A stretch of DNA of 64,000 nucleotides from NCBI GenBank assembly GCA_009781425.1, contig WQYC01000007.1, forward strand, positions 1 through 64,000. The letters are read 5' to 3'. Positions 48,476 to 57,477 of the stretch are shown in pieces. This DNA comes from Oscillospiraceae bacterium (GTDB taxonomy: Bacteria; Bacillota; Clostridia; Oscillospirales; Ruminococcaceae). Below the pieces are notes generated by a model that worked only from the letters and a program-made list of their open reading frames with translations, was not told the DNA's origin and searched no databases. A program made the translations under genes and the position numbers. Position 1 is the first letter of the stretch, and the number at the start of each line of letters is the position of its first letter.

Positions 48476-48551
48476 TAAAAATTTGTGCTTTTCTTTTTCA
48501 ATTAAATGTGCTATACTAAGTACATAAAGTAAAAAGAAAGGCACAAAGCTT

Positions 48552-49541
48552 TTGGAAAAGACGTTTAAATTAGAAAACAACGACATCACAAACGCGCTTT
48601 TTGGCGCGTTTGACGAGAACATGAATATTATTATGCGGGCTTTTGACGTGAAAGTCCTCAATCGTGACGGTGATATAAAAATCATCGGCGGGGAGGACAA
48701 CGCACAAAAAGCCCTTTCCGCCGTGGAAAGCTTAGTGAAAATCTTGGAGCGCGGCGAGCAGCTCACCGAGCAAGCCGTGCGCTATGTAATTTCAATGGCG
48801 GACGACGGCAACACTCAGGAGCTCGCAGAGCTGTCAAAAGACTGCGTTTGTATTACGTTTACGGGGAAGCCCGTGAAGCCTAAGACGCTCGGGCAGAAGA
48901 AGTATGTGGAGGGAATCCGCAAAAATACAATCACCTTCGGCGTAGGTCCTGCGGGAACAGGGAAGACTTATCTTGCTGTTGCGCTGGCTGTCCGCGCTTT
49001 CAAAAATAAAGAAGTTCAGCGGATAATTCTCACACGCCCCGCTGTTGAAGCAGGGGAGAAGCTCGGCTTCCTGCCCGGTGACCTGCAAAACAAGGTTGAC
49101 CCCTATCTGCGCCCGCTTTATGACGCGCTGTTTGCTATGCTCGGCTCGGAGTCGTTCCAGCGGAACATGGAAAAAGGGCATATTGAAGTCGCGCCGCTCG
49201 CTTATATGAGAGGGCGCACGCTCGACGACAGCTTCATAATCCTTGACGAAGCGCAAAATACTACACGCGAGCAGATGAAGATGTTCCTGACGCGGCTCGG
49301 CTTCAACAGCAAAATGGTGATTACGGGCGACATCACGCAAATCGACCTGCCTGACGTGAAGCGTTCGGGGCTTGTACAGGCGATTCGCGTGCTGAAAAAT
49401 ATCGACGATATTGCAACTTGTCATTTTACAGAGAAGGACGTAGTGCGGCACAGATTAGTGCAGGATATAGTTAAAGCGTATGAAAAAGTAAGCGATAAAC
49501 CTGCAGGCGCGCGGATAACGCGCCCTAAAAGAGATAAATAA
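48552..49541 (+). CDS. phoH: PhoH-like ATPase (TTG start)
   Basis: FGVGPAGTGKTYLAVALAV; FIILDEAQNTTREQMKMFLTRLG. Confidence 0.95.
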   Translation: MEKTFKLENNDITNALFGAFDENMNIIMRAFDVKVLNRDGDIKIIGGEDNAQKALSAVESLVKILERGEQLTEQAVRYVISMADDGNTQELAELSKDCVCITFTGKPVKPKTLGQKKYVEGIRKNTITFGVGPAGTGKTYLAVALAVRAFKNKEVQRIILTRPAVEAGEKLGFLPGDLQNKVDPYLRPLYDALFAMLGSESFQRNMEKGHIEVAPLAYMRGRTLDDSFIILDEAQNTTREQMKMFLTRLGFNSKMVITGDITQIDLPDVKRSGLVQAIRVLKNIDDIATCHFTEKDVVRHRLVQDIVKAYEKVSDKPAGARITRPKRDK

Positions 49542-49542
49542 T

Positions 49543-49926
49543 ATGAAAAAACTAACAAAAAAACAAAAATATCTTATTAAAATTCCATTATTCATTATTT
49601 CGATTATTATAATTACATGGTTTTTATTTCCCATTACAAGACCGACATGGTTAATAAGAACGCATATGCTTATCTTGACGCCAAAAGGTACAAGCATGGA
49701 AAGAGTTATTGAAGTTGTTGAAAAAAATGATAGATGGAGGATTCGGAATATAAGTTACAATCGTGGTCACCTCAACCGAGCCGGAGTACGAAGAATTAGC
49801 GGAGGGGCGCAATCAATATTAGTTTATCACGGTGATTATCTTATTACCGCTGTTTGTGTTTTCTATTGTTTTGATGAAGAAGGAAAATTGATTGATATTG
49901 GAGTTTGGAAAGAGTATGGCGCTTAG
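49543..49926 (+). CDS. small membrane-anchored hypothetical protein
   Basis: N-terminal TM IPLFIISIIIITWFLF. Confidence 0.5.
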   Translation: MKKLTKKQKYLIKIPLFIISIIIITWFLFPITRPTWLIRTHMLILTPKGTSMERVIEVVEKNDRWRIRNISYNRGHLNRAGVRRISGGAQSILVYHGDYLITAVCVFYCFDEEGKLIDIGVWKEYGA

Positions 49927-49928
49927 AA

Positions 49929-50000
49929 AAGCGGGGAGCTTTGCCCACGCCACACCGCGAACCACCCCGTCGCTTCGCGACACCCCTCCACGGGGGGGAA
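49929..50000. repeat. intergenic GC-rich mosaic repeat unrelated in sequence to the GTAG elements
   Basis: GCGGGGAGCTTTGCCCACGCCACACCGCGAACCACCCCGTCGCTTCGCGACACCCCTCCACGGGGGGG; contains GTCGCTTCGCGAC and CCCTCCACGGGGGGG hairpins. Confidence 0.6.
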
Positions 50001-50019
50001 TAAACCGAAAGGGAAAATC

Positions 50020-50424
50020 ATGAATATTCGCTACGCAGAGCATAAAGACGCCGATATAATTAACACGCACGATGAATGGATTAACCGCGAAATGCTTATT
50101 AAGAAAATCGAGGATAAGCAGATTTACGTTGTTTATGACGGCGATAATTTTGTCGGGTGGCTACGATACGGATTGTTTTGGGATACGACGCCGTTCATGA
50201 ATATGCTGTATTTATTAGAGCGATACAGAGGAAAAGGCATAGGAAAACAGCTCGTGATATTCTGGGAGAACGACATGAAAAGCAAAGGCTACAAAACGCT
50301 TTTAACCTCGTCGGCACAAAACGAATACGCACAGCATTTTTACACGAAGCTCGGCTATGAATCTATCGGCGGGTTTGTTTTGGAAAAAGAGCCCTTTGAA
50401 ATTATGTTTGTGAAATTTGTTTAA
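50020..50424 (+). CDS. GNAT acetyltransferase
   Basis: LERYRGKGIGKQLVIFWENDMKSKGYK...AQHFYTKLGYE. Confidence 0.88.
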   Translation: MNIRYAEHKDADIINTHDEWINREMLIKKIEDKQIYVVYDGDNFVGWLRYGLFWDTTPFMNMLYLLERYRGKGIGKQLVIFWENDMKSKGYKTLLTSSAQNEYAQHFYTKLGYESIGGFVLEKEPFEIMFVKFV

Positions 50425-50440
50425 TAAAGGTAAAAACTTA

Positions 50441-50908
50441 ATGAAACTAAAACTAAACATACGTGTAGGGGACGTCGTCCTCGGCGTCCCGAAAAAGCAC
50501 TTCCGCGCTTTGATTAAATCGAGCTGTGAAGCGGTTTTGCGCGCGGAAAGCTTTAATGAAAACACCGAAGTTTCCGTGCTTCTTACAAACAACGCAGAAG
50601 TCCGCGCGCTGAACCTTGAGTTCCGCGGGAAAGACAAAACCACCGATGTACTTTCTTTTCCGCTTGACGAAATTAACCCCGAAAACGGCTACACAATGCT
50701 CGGCGATATTGTCATAAACGCTGAATTAGCGCGGGAACGTGCAAAAGAATACAACCACAGCTATGAGCGCGAAATCGCGTTTTTGACCGTACATTCGATG
50801 CTTCACTTGCTCGGTTATGAGCATGAAAACGACGAAGCAGGCGAGAAAATAATGCGGGAAAAGCAGACGAAAATTCTTGACGAAATGGGTTTGGAGATAA
50901 CACCATGA
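50441..50908 (+). CDS. ybeY: endoribonuclease YbeY
   Basis: LNLEFRGKDKTTDVLSFP; TVHSMLHLLGYEHE. Confidence 0.95.
   Translation: MKLKLNIRVGDVVLGVPKKHFRALIKSSCEAVLRAESFNENTEVSVLLTNNAEVRALNLEFRGKDKTTDVLSFPLDEINPENGYTMLGDIVINAELARERAKEYNHSYEREIAFLTVHSMLHLLGYEHENDEAGEKIMREKQTKILDEMGLEITP
50465..50491 (+). repeat. GTAG-foot hairpin element G, inside ybeY N-terminal codons
   Basis: GTAG-GGGACGTC-GTCCTC-GGCGTCCC-G. Confidence 0.85.
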
Positions 50909-51414
50909 AACACTTTTTAAACAGCTTCAGATACGCCATGAGCGGCATAATTTTCAGCGCGAAATACGAGCGGAATATGCGTATTCACATCGTTGCAATG
51001 CTGTACGTGCTGTTCTTTACGCGGTTTTACGACTTCGACAGAGCGGAAATAATTCTGCTGATTTTAACCTGCATAATCGCAATCACAATGGAAATGATTA
51101 ACACATCAATTGAGGTTGTAATTGACAAGGTTTCGCCGGGTTATCACACGCTCGCGAAAATCGGCAAGGACGTTGCGGCGGGCGCAGTGCTCATTGCGAC
51201 AATCGGCGCAGTCGTAATCGGGATTATTCTGTTTTGGGACACGAGCGCGTTCTTTGAAATTTGGCAGCATTTCACGGGCTCGGCGGTTAATGGTGTGTTA
51301 TTTTTAGGCTCGTTAATGCTGTCGTTTCTGTTCATAAATTCCGGCAAAAAGCGCAAGGCGCGCATAAGAAAAAAAGTTGAAGAAGAGGGGAATAAATTAC
51401 ATGAAGAAGAGTAA
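50905..51414 (+). CDS. dgkA: diacylglycerol/undecaprenol kinase family
   Basis: NMRIHIVAMLYVL; EMINTSIEVVIDKVSP; AKIGKDVAAGAVL. Confidence 0.92.
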   Translation: MKHFLNSFRYAMSGIIFSAKYERNMRIHIVAMLYVLFFTRFYDFDRAEIILLILTCIIAITMEMINTSIEVVIDKVSPGYHTLAKIGKDVAAGAVLIATIGAVVIGIILFWDTSAFFEIWQHFTGSAVNGVLFLGSLMLSFLFINSGKKRKARIRKKVEEEGNKLHEEE

Positions 51415-52318
51415 TGTTTTCGCGGCGATTGTCGGTAAAACTAACGCAGGAAAATCAACGCTGATGAATCTTTTGGTGGGCGATAAAGTCGCGATTGTCA
51501 GCGATAAGCCGCAGACAACCCGCACTCGAATACACGGTATAATTACGCAGAATGAAACGCAGTTTGTTTTCATCGACACGCCGGGCTTTCACCGTGCGAA
51601 AAATAAGCTTTCCGACCATATGTTGAAGTCGGCGCGTTCAGGCGCGGCGGGCGCAGACGTGATTCTTTTTATGGTGGATTCTACTAAGAAAATCTCGCCT
51701 ACAGAATTATCGTTAATTGAGAGTTTTAAGGAACTCGGAATAGATGTTATTTTGCTTTTGAATAAAGTGGATTTAGTAAAAGACAAAACGAAGTTATTAA
51801 CGCTGATTGAGGAATATTCAAGGCTGTTTGAATTCGGAGAAATTATACCCGTAAGTGCAAAAAGTGGCATTAACACCGAGAATATCCTGCTCGCTCTGCA
51901 AAAATATGCAGCGGAAACAGGGAATGACGAGCATTATTTCCCGGGCGATATAACTACTGACCAAGCCGAAAAAGTTTGGCTTGCGGAGATTGTCCGCGAG
52001 AAGGTTTTGCAATCGATGTTTGAGGAAATTCCGCACGGCGTCGCAGTTGAAATCGAGAGCATGGAGGAAAGCAAGACGAATTCGGGCAAGCCGCTGATTG
52101 AGCTCTCTGTTGTAATTATCTGCGAAAAAGCGAGTCACAAAGGCATGATTATCGGGAAGCAGGGCGCGAATTTAAAGAAAATGGGCTCTGCGGCGCGGCT
52201 CGAAATGGAGGAATATTTCAAGTCGAAGGTTAACATGAAGCTGTGGGTAAAGGTCAAGGAAAACTGGCGAAATAAAGAGAGCTTCATCGCGGATTTTGGA
52301 CTTGACGCCGATGCTTAA
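51401..52318 (+). CDS. era: GTPase Era
   Basis: VGKTNAGKSTLMNLLVG, FIDTPGFH, KH domain GMIIGKQGANLKKMGSAARLEME. Confidence 0.97.
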   Translation: MKKSNVFAAIVGKTNAGKSTLMNLLVGDKVAIVSDKPQTTRTRIHGIITQNETQFVFIDTPGFHRAKNKLSDHMLKSARSGAAGADVILFMVDSTKKISPTELSLIESFKELGIDVILLLNKVDLVKDKTKLLTLIEEYSRLFEFGEIIPVSAKSGINTENILLALQKYAAETGNDEHYFPGDITTDQAEKVWLAEIVREKVLQSMFEEIPHGVAVEIESMEESKTNSGKPLIELSVVIICEKASHKGMIIGKQGANLKKMGSAARLEMEEYFKSKVNMKLWVKVKENWRNKESFIADFGLDADA

Positions 52319-53111
52319 CACACTAAAAGGCATTGTAATCGGTCAGCGGAATGTCGGCGAAAACAGCCGATTCATCGACATTTTGACAGAAGAGCTCGGC
52401 GTGATTGAGGTCACGGCGCACGCCACGCGCAAAATAAACTCCAAAAACGCAGGAAGCACCGCGCTTTTTACTTATTCAAGGTTCTGCTTGAACAAAAGTA
52501 AGTCGCGGTATTCAATCAACAGCGCAGAGCCGATTTACAGCTTTCACAAGCTTTCTGCGGATTTCACCGCGCTGTCGTTAGCTGCTTATTTCGCGGATTT
52601 GGTTAAATATACCTCTGCTTCCGAGCAGAAGGCAGACGGGCTTTTGCGGTTTTTGGCGATAAGTTTATATGAGCTTGAAAAGTCCTGTAGGGGCGCGCAT
52701 TGCGCGTCCGAGAACATCATCGGCGACGGACGCGCAATGCGCGCCCCTACAATCAAAGCCGTTTTTGAATTAAAACTTTCGCAAATCCTCGGTTTATCGC
52801 CCGATTTAATCGCCTGCGCCGAATGTTTCAGCTACGAGCACGATGAGATGTTCTTCGTGGTTAATGAGGGGAAAATCTTCTGCGGCGATTGCTTCAGCGA
52901 TGCGAAATGCGGCGATGATACCCGCTTCGTGCTGAACTCTGCGCTTCTGCGCGCAATGCGGTTTATTATTTTTTCGCCGAATGAGAAAATTTATAAGTTC
53001 GAGCTCGGCGAAAAAAACCTGCGCGAGCTTGCATTTATAACAGAAAAATACCTGCTGTATCACTTAGGGCGCGGGTTTAAAACGCTGGATTATTTTAAGA
53101 AGGTAAAATAG
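52311..53111 (+). CDS. recO: DNA repair protein RecO carrying an in-frame palindromic insertion
   Basis: LKGIVIGQRNVGENSRFIDILTEELGVIEVTAHATRK; CAECFSY...FCGDC. Confidence 0.88.
   Translation: MLNTLKGIVIGQRNVGENSRFIDILTEELGVIEVTAHATRKINSKNAGSTALFTYSRFCLNKSKSRYSINSAEPIYSFHKLSADFTALSLAAYFADLVKYTSASEQKADGLLRFLAISLYELEKSCRGAHCASENIIGDGRAMRAPTIKAVFELKLSQILGLSPDLIACAECFSYEHDEMFFVVNEGKIFCGDCFSDAKCGDDTRFVLNSALLRAMRFIIFSPNEKIYKFELGEKNLRELAFITEKYLLYHLGRGFKTLDYFKKVK
52687..52750. repeat. GTAG-foot hairpin element F (facing doublet), inside recO
   Basis: GTAGGGGCGCGCATTGCGCGTCCG-N16-CGGACGCGCAATGCGCGCCCCTAC. Confidence 0.92.
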
Positions 53112-53119
53112 GTTTTTAA

Positions 53120-54067
53120 ATGTCAAAATATATAAATTTGAACCGTATTGAATTTGTTATAACCGGTACTTGCAACGGACGTTGCAAACATTGCTCGGTT
53201 GACAATGAACGAGTTGCAAATGATGGCGGTATAAATAAGGACGCGGCTGTAAATGCTGTGAAAAAGCTTGCGAAAAAGTATTCAATTGATTCTGTCATGA
53301 CTTTCGGTGGTGAACCCCTTCTATATGCCGATACTGTCTGCGAGATTCACGCCGCCGCTCGTCATTGCGGTATCTCTAAACGTCAACTAATTACAAACGG
53401 CTATTTTTCTAAGGACGAAAGCAGAATTAAAGAAGTAGCAAGGTCGCTTTGTGAAGCCGGAGTTAGTGATATTCTACTTTCGATAGACGCTTTTCATCAG
53501 GAATTTATTCCGCTTGAACCGGTTATTATATTTGCGGAAGCGATTTTAGAATACGGCGAGATGTCACTTCAAGTTCATCCGGCGTGGGTTGTGAATGAAA
53601 ACAATGAAAATCCTTACAACGAAGAAACAAAACGTTTACTTAAAATATTTACGGATAAAAGCATTAGCGCAAGCGATGGAAATAATATTTTCCCGTCAGG
53701 CGCGGCTTTAAAGCACCTCGGCGAATACTTCTCACCACCTGAAAAAATTGATTTATCAGTTCTCTGCGGTTCTTTGCCGTATACGTCAAGGCTTGATGAA
53801 ATCGATTGCTTCGGAATAAACCCAAACGGTGATGTTCGTTTATGTTCAATATCAATCGGAAACATTTATAACAGCGATATTTTAGAAATAGTTGAGAACT
53901 ACAACCCTTTCAAAAATCCCGCTACAAAAGCATTGCTTGACGGTGGCATTAATGCGCTTCTGTGCTATGCGGAAGAACAGGGCATAAATACAGATATAAG
54001 CGACTGTCGCTCAGCTTGCGGCGTTTGCCGCAGAATTATGACGGCTTTAGAAAAGGAACAATCATGA
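53120..54067 (+). CDS. radical SAM protein
   Basis: CNGRCKHC (CxxxCxxC), MTFGGEPLL, C-terminal Cys cluster DCRSACGVC. Confidence 0.85.
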   Translation: MSKYINLNRIEFVITGTCNGRCKHCSVDNERVANDGGINKDAAVNAVKKLAKKYSIDSVMTFGGEPLLYADTVCEIHAAARHCGISKRQLITNGYFSKDESRIKEVARSLCEAGVSDILLSIDAFHQEFIPLEPVIIFAEAILEYGEMSLQVHPAWVVNENNENPYNEETKRLLKIFTDKSISASDGNNIFPSGAALKHLGEYFSPPEKIDLSVLCGSLPYTSRLDEIDCFGINPNGDVRLCSISIGNIYNSDILEIVENYNPFKNPATKALLDGGINALLCYAEEQGINTDISDCRSACGVCRRIMTALEKEQS

Positions 54068-56448
54068 CTAACGACCACAAAAAATTAGAACTCGATAAAA
54101 TTTTAAGCCTGCTTTCCGAGCAGGCCTGGAGCGATGGCTGTAAGGCGAAAATCGCTGAAATAAACCCGCTCTACAGAATAAGCGACATTCGCGATGAGTT
54201 GCAAAAAACCGATGATGCTTTTACGCTGTCGGCGAAATTCGGCACGCCGCGCTTCTCGCGCGTCAAGGACGTCTGCGACAGCGTAAAACGCGCAGGGAGC
54301 GGCGCGGTGTTATCACTGCGCGAGCTGCTTGACGTTTGCGCGGTGGTGAAAAACATTGGCGGGCTGGTAAGCTGGTACTCGCAATGCGCGGGAATCGAGA
54401 ACTCGCTCGCAGGGTACTTCGCTTTTCTCACGCCGAATAAAAATTTAAGCGAGAAAATTGACAATGCCATTCTGAGCGAGGAGGAGCTTTCGGACAACGC
54501 AAGCCCGGAGCTCGCGCGGATTCGCAAGGCTATTGTACGGCAGGGACAGCAGATTCGCGAACAGCTTGACAAGCTTGTGAAAAACCCTGACAAGCAGAAG
54601 TTTTTACAGGAAAATATAATCACCACGCGCGACGGGCGGTTCGTTGTGCCTGTGCGAATCGAGCACAAGGGCGAGATTGCGGGCTTGGTTCATGATACGT
54701 CGTCGAGCGGACAGACGCTCTTCGTCGAGCCGATGGCGGTGGTTGAGGCTAATAACGAGATTCGGCTTTTAAAAGGGCAGGAGCAAGCAGAGGTCGAGCG
54801 GATAATCGCAGAGCTTTCGAGCGATGTCGGCGACTTCGCGGAGGCTATTATTGTCGGCTTTGAAGCTTCGATTAAGCTTGAAATGTACTTCGCCAAAGCC
54901 AACTTAGGCGCGAAGATGAAAGCCGTCACGCCCGAAATAGCCGAAACGCCTTGCCTGCTTTTGAACAAGGCGCGGCACCCGCTGATTGACACAAAAACTG
55001 TTGTTCCTGTTACAATCGAACTCGGAACAAATTACACTTGTTTGATTATCACTGGCCCGAATACAGGCGGCAAGACGGTTGCGATTAAAACCGCAGGACT
55101 GCTGACCTTGATGGCGATGTGCGGGCTGATGATTCCTGCCGCTGACGGAAGTAAGGTCGGGCTTTTTAACGGCGTTTTCGCCGATATAGGCGATGAGCAG
55201 AGCATTGAACAGAGCCTGTCCACGTTTTCGTCTCATATGAACAACATCACGCGAATCCTCAAAACTGCCGATAAAAGCTCGCTTGTTCTGCTTGACGAGC
55301 TCGGCTCGGGAACTGACCCGATTGAGGGAAGCGCGCTCGCTGTTTCGATTCTTGAAAACTTGAAAAACCGCTCCTGCCTTGTGCTTGCGACGACGCACTA
55401 TCAGGAAGTCAAGCTGTTTGCGATTGAGGAAGACGGCGTGGAAAACGCAAGCTGTGAGTTCGATATAAACACCCTCAAGCCTACTTACAGGCTGATTACA
55501 GGTATGCCGGGGAAGTCGCAGGCGTTCGCGATTGCGCAGCGGCTCGGACTCAGCGAGGAAATTATTAATAACGCGGAAAGATTAGTTACAGGCGAGAATC
55601 GGCGGTTTGAGAAAACCGTGGAAGCCTTAGAAGCCGCGAGGCTCGAGCTCGAAACCGCGAAAACGGAAATAGAAGAAGAACGCGTGAAAATCCTACGGAA
55701 CAGCCAATCTGCCGAGAAAACCCGCGAGCTGACCGAATACGCCAAGGAAAAAGAAATCCAAAACGCGCGGAACAAAGCGGCAGGGATTATAAACGAGGTT
55801 CGGCATATCGCGGATTCGTTAATTGATGATTTGGAACAGCTGCGAAAAGAAAAGGACAAAGCGGACTTTTCGGAGCGAGTGCGAACCGCGCGTTCCAAGC
55901 TTAATAAGACTCTCGACAAAATGCATGACATTGCAAATCCTATTACCGAAAAACAGCGCGAAGCCTATGTTTTACCGCGCGCCTTGAAGCTTTACGACAC
56001 GGTTCTGCTCGTTGACATCGACAAAAAAGGAACACTGCTGACCGTTCCCGATAAGTCGGGAAACTGCTTAGTGCAGGTCGGCTTGATGAAAACCAAGACA
56101 AATCAAGCAAATTTGCGGCTGATAGAAGAAAAAACCGAAAACCAAGTAAAAGTTAATAATCAGCACTTCGCAACAAAGGGCTTGCAAAGCAATATGACGC
56201 GGCAAACGAGCATGGAGCTTGACATTCGCGGAATGGCGGCTGATGAGGGCGTAGTGGAGGTTGACCGCTTTATTGATTCGAGCATAATGGGCGGCTTGCA
56301 GCTTATTACGATTATCCACGGAAAAGGCACGGGAATCCTCCGCGACGCGGTTCATCGCTTCCTTAAAGCGCACAAGCAAGTGAAAACCTATCGGCTCGGG
56401 AAATACGGCGAAGGCGAAGCGGGAGTGACGGTAGTGGAACTAAAATAG
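54064..56448 (+). CDS. mutS2: MutS2 (with C-terminal Smr domain)
   Basis: [58 protein letters not shown]...[14 protein letters not shown]. Confidence 0.96.
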   Translation: MTNDHKKLELDKILSLLSEQAWSDGCKAKIAEINPLYRISDIRDELQKTDDAFTLSAKFGTPRFSRVKDVCDSVKRAGSGAVLSLRELLDVCAVVKNIGGLVSWYSQCAGIENSLAGYFAFLTPNKNLSEKIDNAILSEEELSDNASPELARIRKAIVRQGQQIREQLDKLVKNPDKQKFLQENIITTRDGRFVVPVRIEHKGEIAGLVHDTSSSGQTLFVEPMAVVEANNEIRLLKGQEQAEVERIIAELSSDVGDFAEAIIVGFEASIKLEMYFAKANLGAKMKAVTPEIAETPCLLLNKARHPLIDTKTVVPVTIELGTNYTCLIITGPNTGGKTVAIKTAGLLTLMAMCGLMIPAADGSKVGLFNGVFADIGDEQSIEQSLSTFSSHMNNITRILKTADKSSLVLLDELGSGTDPIEGSALAVSILENLKNRSCLVLATTHYQEVKLFAIEEDGVENASCEFDINTLKPTYRLITGMPGKSQAFAIAQRLGLSEEIINNAERLVTGENRRFEKTVEALEAARLELETAKTEIEEERVKILRNSQSAEKTRELTEYAKEKEIQNARNKAAGIINEVRHIADSLIDDLEQLRKEKDKADFSERVRTARSKLNKTLDKMHDIANPITEKQREAYVLPRALKLYDTVLLVDIDKKGTLLTVPDKSGNCLVQVGLMKTKTNQANLRLIEEKTENQVKVNNQHFATKGLQSNMTRQTSMELDIRGMAADEGVVEVDRFIDSSIMGGLQLITIIHGKGTGILRDAVHRFLKAHKQVKTYRLGKYGEGEAGVTVVELK

Positions 56449-56501
56449 CAATTGCGCCATATAATGAAATAACAAGTATTTCATTATCGGAGGCTATTTC
56501 T

Positions 56502-57257
56502 ATGGAAAATAAATGTGCAAATAATTGCAGATGCAAGTGCTGTTGCCGTGGACCGAGAGGACCGCAGGGTGAGCAGGGTAAGCGGGGCGAGCAAGGCAAG
56601 CAGGGCGAACGCGGGCCTATGGGTTGCCGCGGACCGCAGGGCGAGCAGGGTGAGCAGGGTCCGATGGGACAACCGGGCGAGCAAGGCGAGCAGGGGATAC
56701 AGGGCGAGAGAGGTCCAAAAGGTGAAAAAGGGCAACCGGGCAAGCAAGGTCCTCCCGGAGAACCCGGCAAATGCGATTGTAAGTGTCTGTCCTCAGGTGA
56801 GCTGATTAGAAACGGCGGCATGGAAATTTTCAAAGAGAATATTCCTGCCGACTGGACGACTACGACACCGGACGCAATTTCGCAAGAAACACAGCAGGGA
56901 AGAGTTCACACGGGTGAATCGGCGGTCGCTATAACTAACGGCGGAAATTTAAGCCAGACTGTCTCTGTAAACGCAGGCTGCACCTATGAATTATCTTTCT
57001 TCGCACACGGCGAGGGCGCGCAGGTGAGCGTTACAGCCGATGTAAACTTCGTTACAGCGGGCGGCGGCGTGACGCTCGGATTGCGGATTTTCATCAGAAT
57101 GCAGGATTTACCGAACAGTAACAGAGATTACGGTTACTACAGAGGGATTACAATACCTGCTCCCGCAGACGCGCAGGCGGCGCAAATTATTTTCACAATC
57201 GAAGCAAACGGCAATCAGCACGCGGATATAGACGATGTTTCGTTCTCGGCGCAATAA
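56502..57257 (+). CDS. collagen-like protein with Cys-rich caps and C-terminal jelly-roll-like domain
   Basis: CRCKCCCR followed by about 25 G-X-Y triplets, then GKCDCKC; C-term [18 protein letters not shown]... Confidence 0.88.
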   Translation: MENKCANNCRCKCCCRGPRGPQGEQGKRGEQGKQGERGPMGCRGPQGEQGEQGPMGQPGEQGEQGIQGERGPKGEKGQPGKQGPPGEPGKCDCKCLSSGELIRNGGMEIFKENIPADWTTTTPDAISQETQQGRVHTGESAVAITNGGNLSQTVSVNAGCTYELSFFAHGEGAQVSVTADVNFVTAGGGVTLGLRIFIRMQDLPNSNRDYGYYRGITIPAPADAQAAQIIFTIEANGNQHADIDDVSFSAQ

Positions 57258-57265
57258 TTGAATAG

Positions 57266-57294
57266 TTGACAATCCGCCGTAACTGTGATAGAAT
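57266..57294 (+). promoter_or_regulatory. promoter of tRNA-Leu
   Basis: TTGACA-N17-TAGAAT. Confidence 0.75.
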
Positions 57295-57306
57295 AGATTA
57301 GCAAAA

Positions 57307-57386
57307 GCGGCTATGGCGGAATTGGCAGACGCGCCGGATTTAGGTTCCGGTGGGAAACCGTGCAGGTTCAAGTCCTGTTAGCCGTA
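57307..57386 (+). tRNA. tRNA-Leu (anticodon UAG), CCA not encoded
   Basis: acceptor GCGGCTA/TAGCCGT, anticodon arm CCGGA-TTTAGGT-TCCGG, T-arm GCAGGTTCAAGTCCTGT; variable region loop TGGGAAACCG. Confidence 0.95.
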
Positions 57387-57388
57387 TG

Positions 57389-57433
57389 AAAACGCAAAAA
57401 TGTCAGTTTTAATATTGACTTTTTGCGTTTTTT
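57389..57433 (+). terminator. terminator of tRNA-Leu
   Basis: AACGCAAAAATGTCA...TGACTTTTTGCGTTTTTT. Confidence 0.88.
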
Positions 57434-57477
57434 GTTGTAGAATAGAATTATAAAGAAAAATCTTTACATAGAAGGGT

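Noticed and set aside
49505-49526. phoH 3' end GGCGCGCGGATAACGCGCCCTA as another GTAG element
   Set aside because: Foot would be TTAG, arms only 6 bp and the loop matches no class; kept out of the family count.
54171-54668. Long antisense ORFs (for example 54171..54668 -, 46809..47381 -, 48834..49451 -, 57600..58235 -, 848..1240 -)
   Set aside because: They lie opposite well-supported CDSs, lack SD or promoter support, and have low-complexity Ser/Arg-rich composition expected from complementary codon bias.
56541-56780. Repetitive GC-rich tract in the collagen-like gene as a DNA repeat element
   Set aside because: Fully explained by Gly-X-Y codons in frame.
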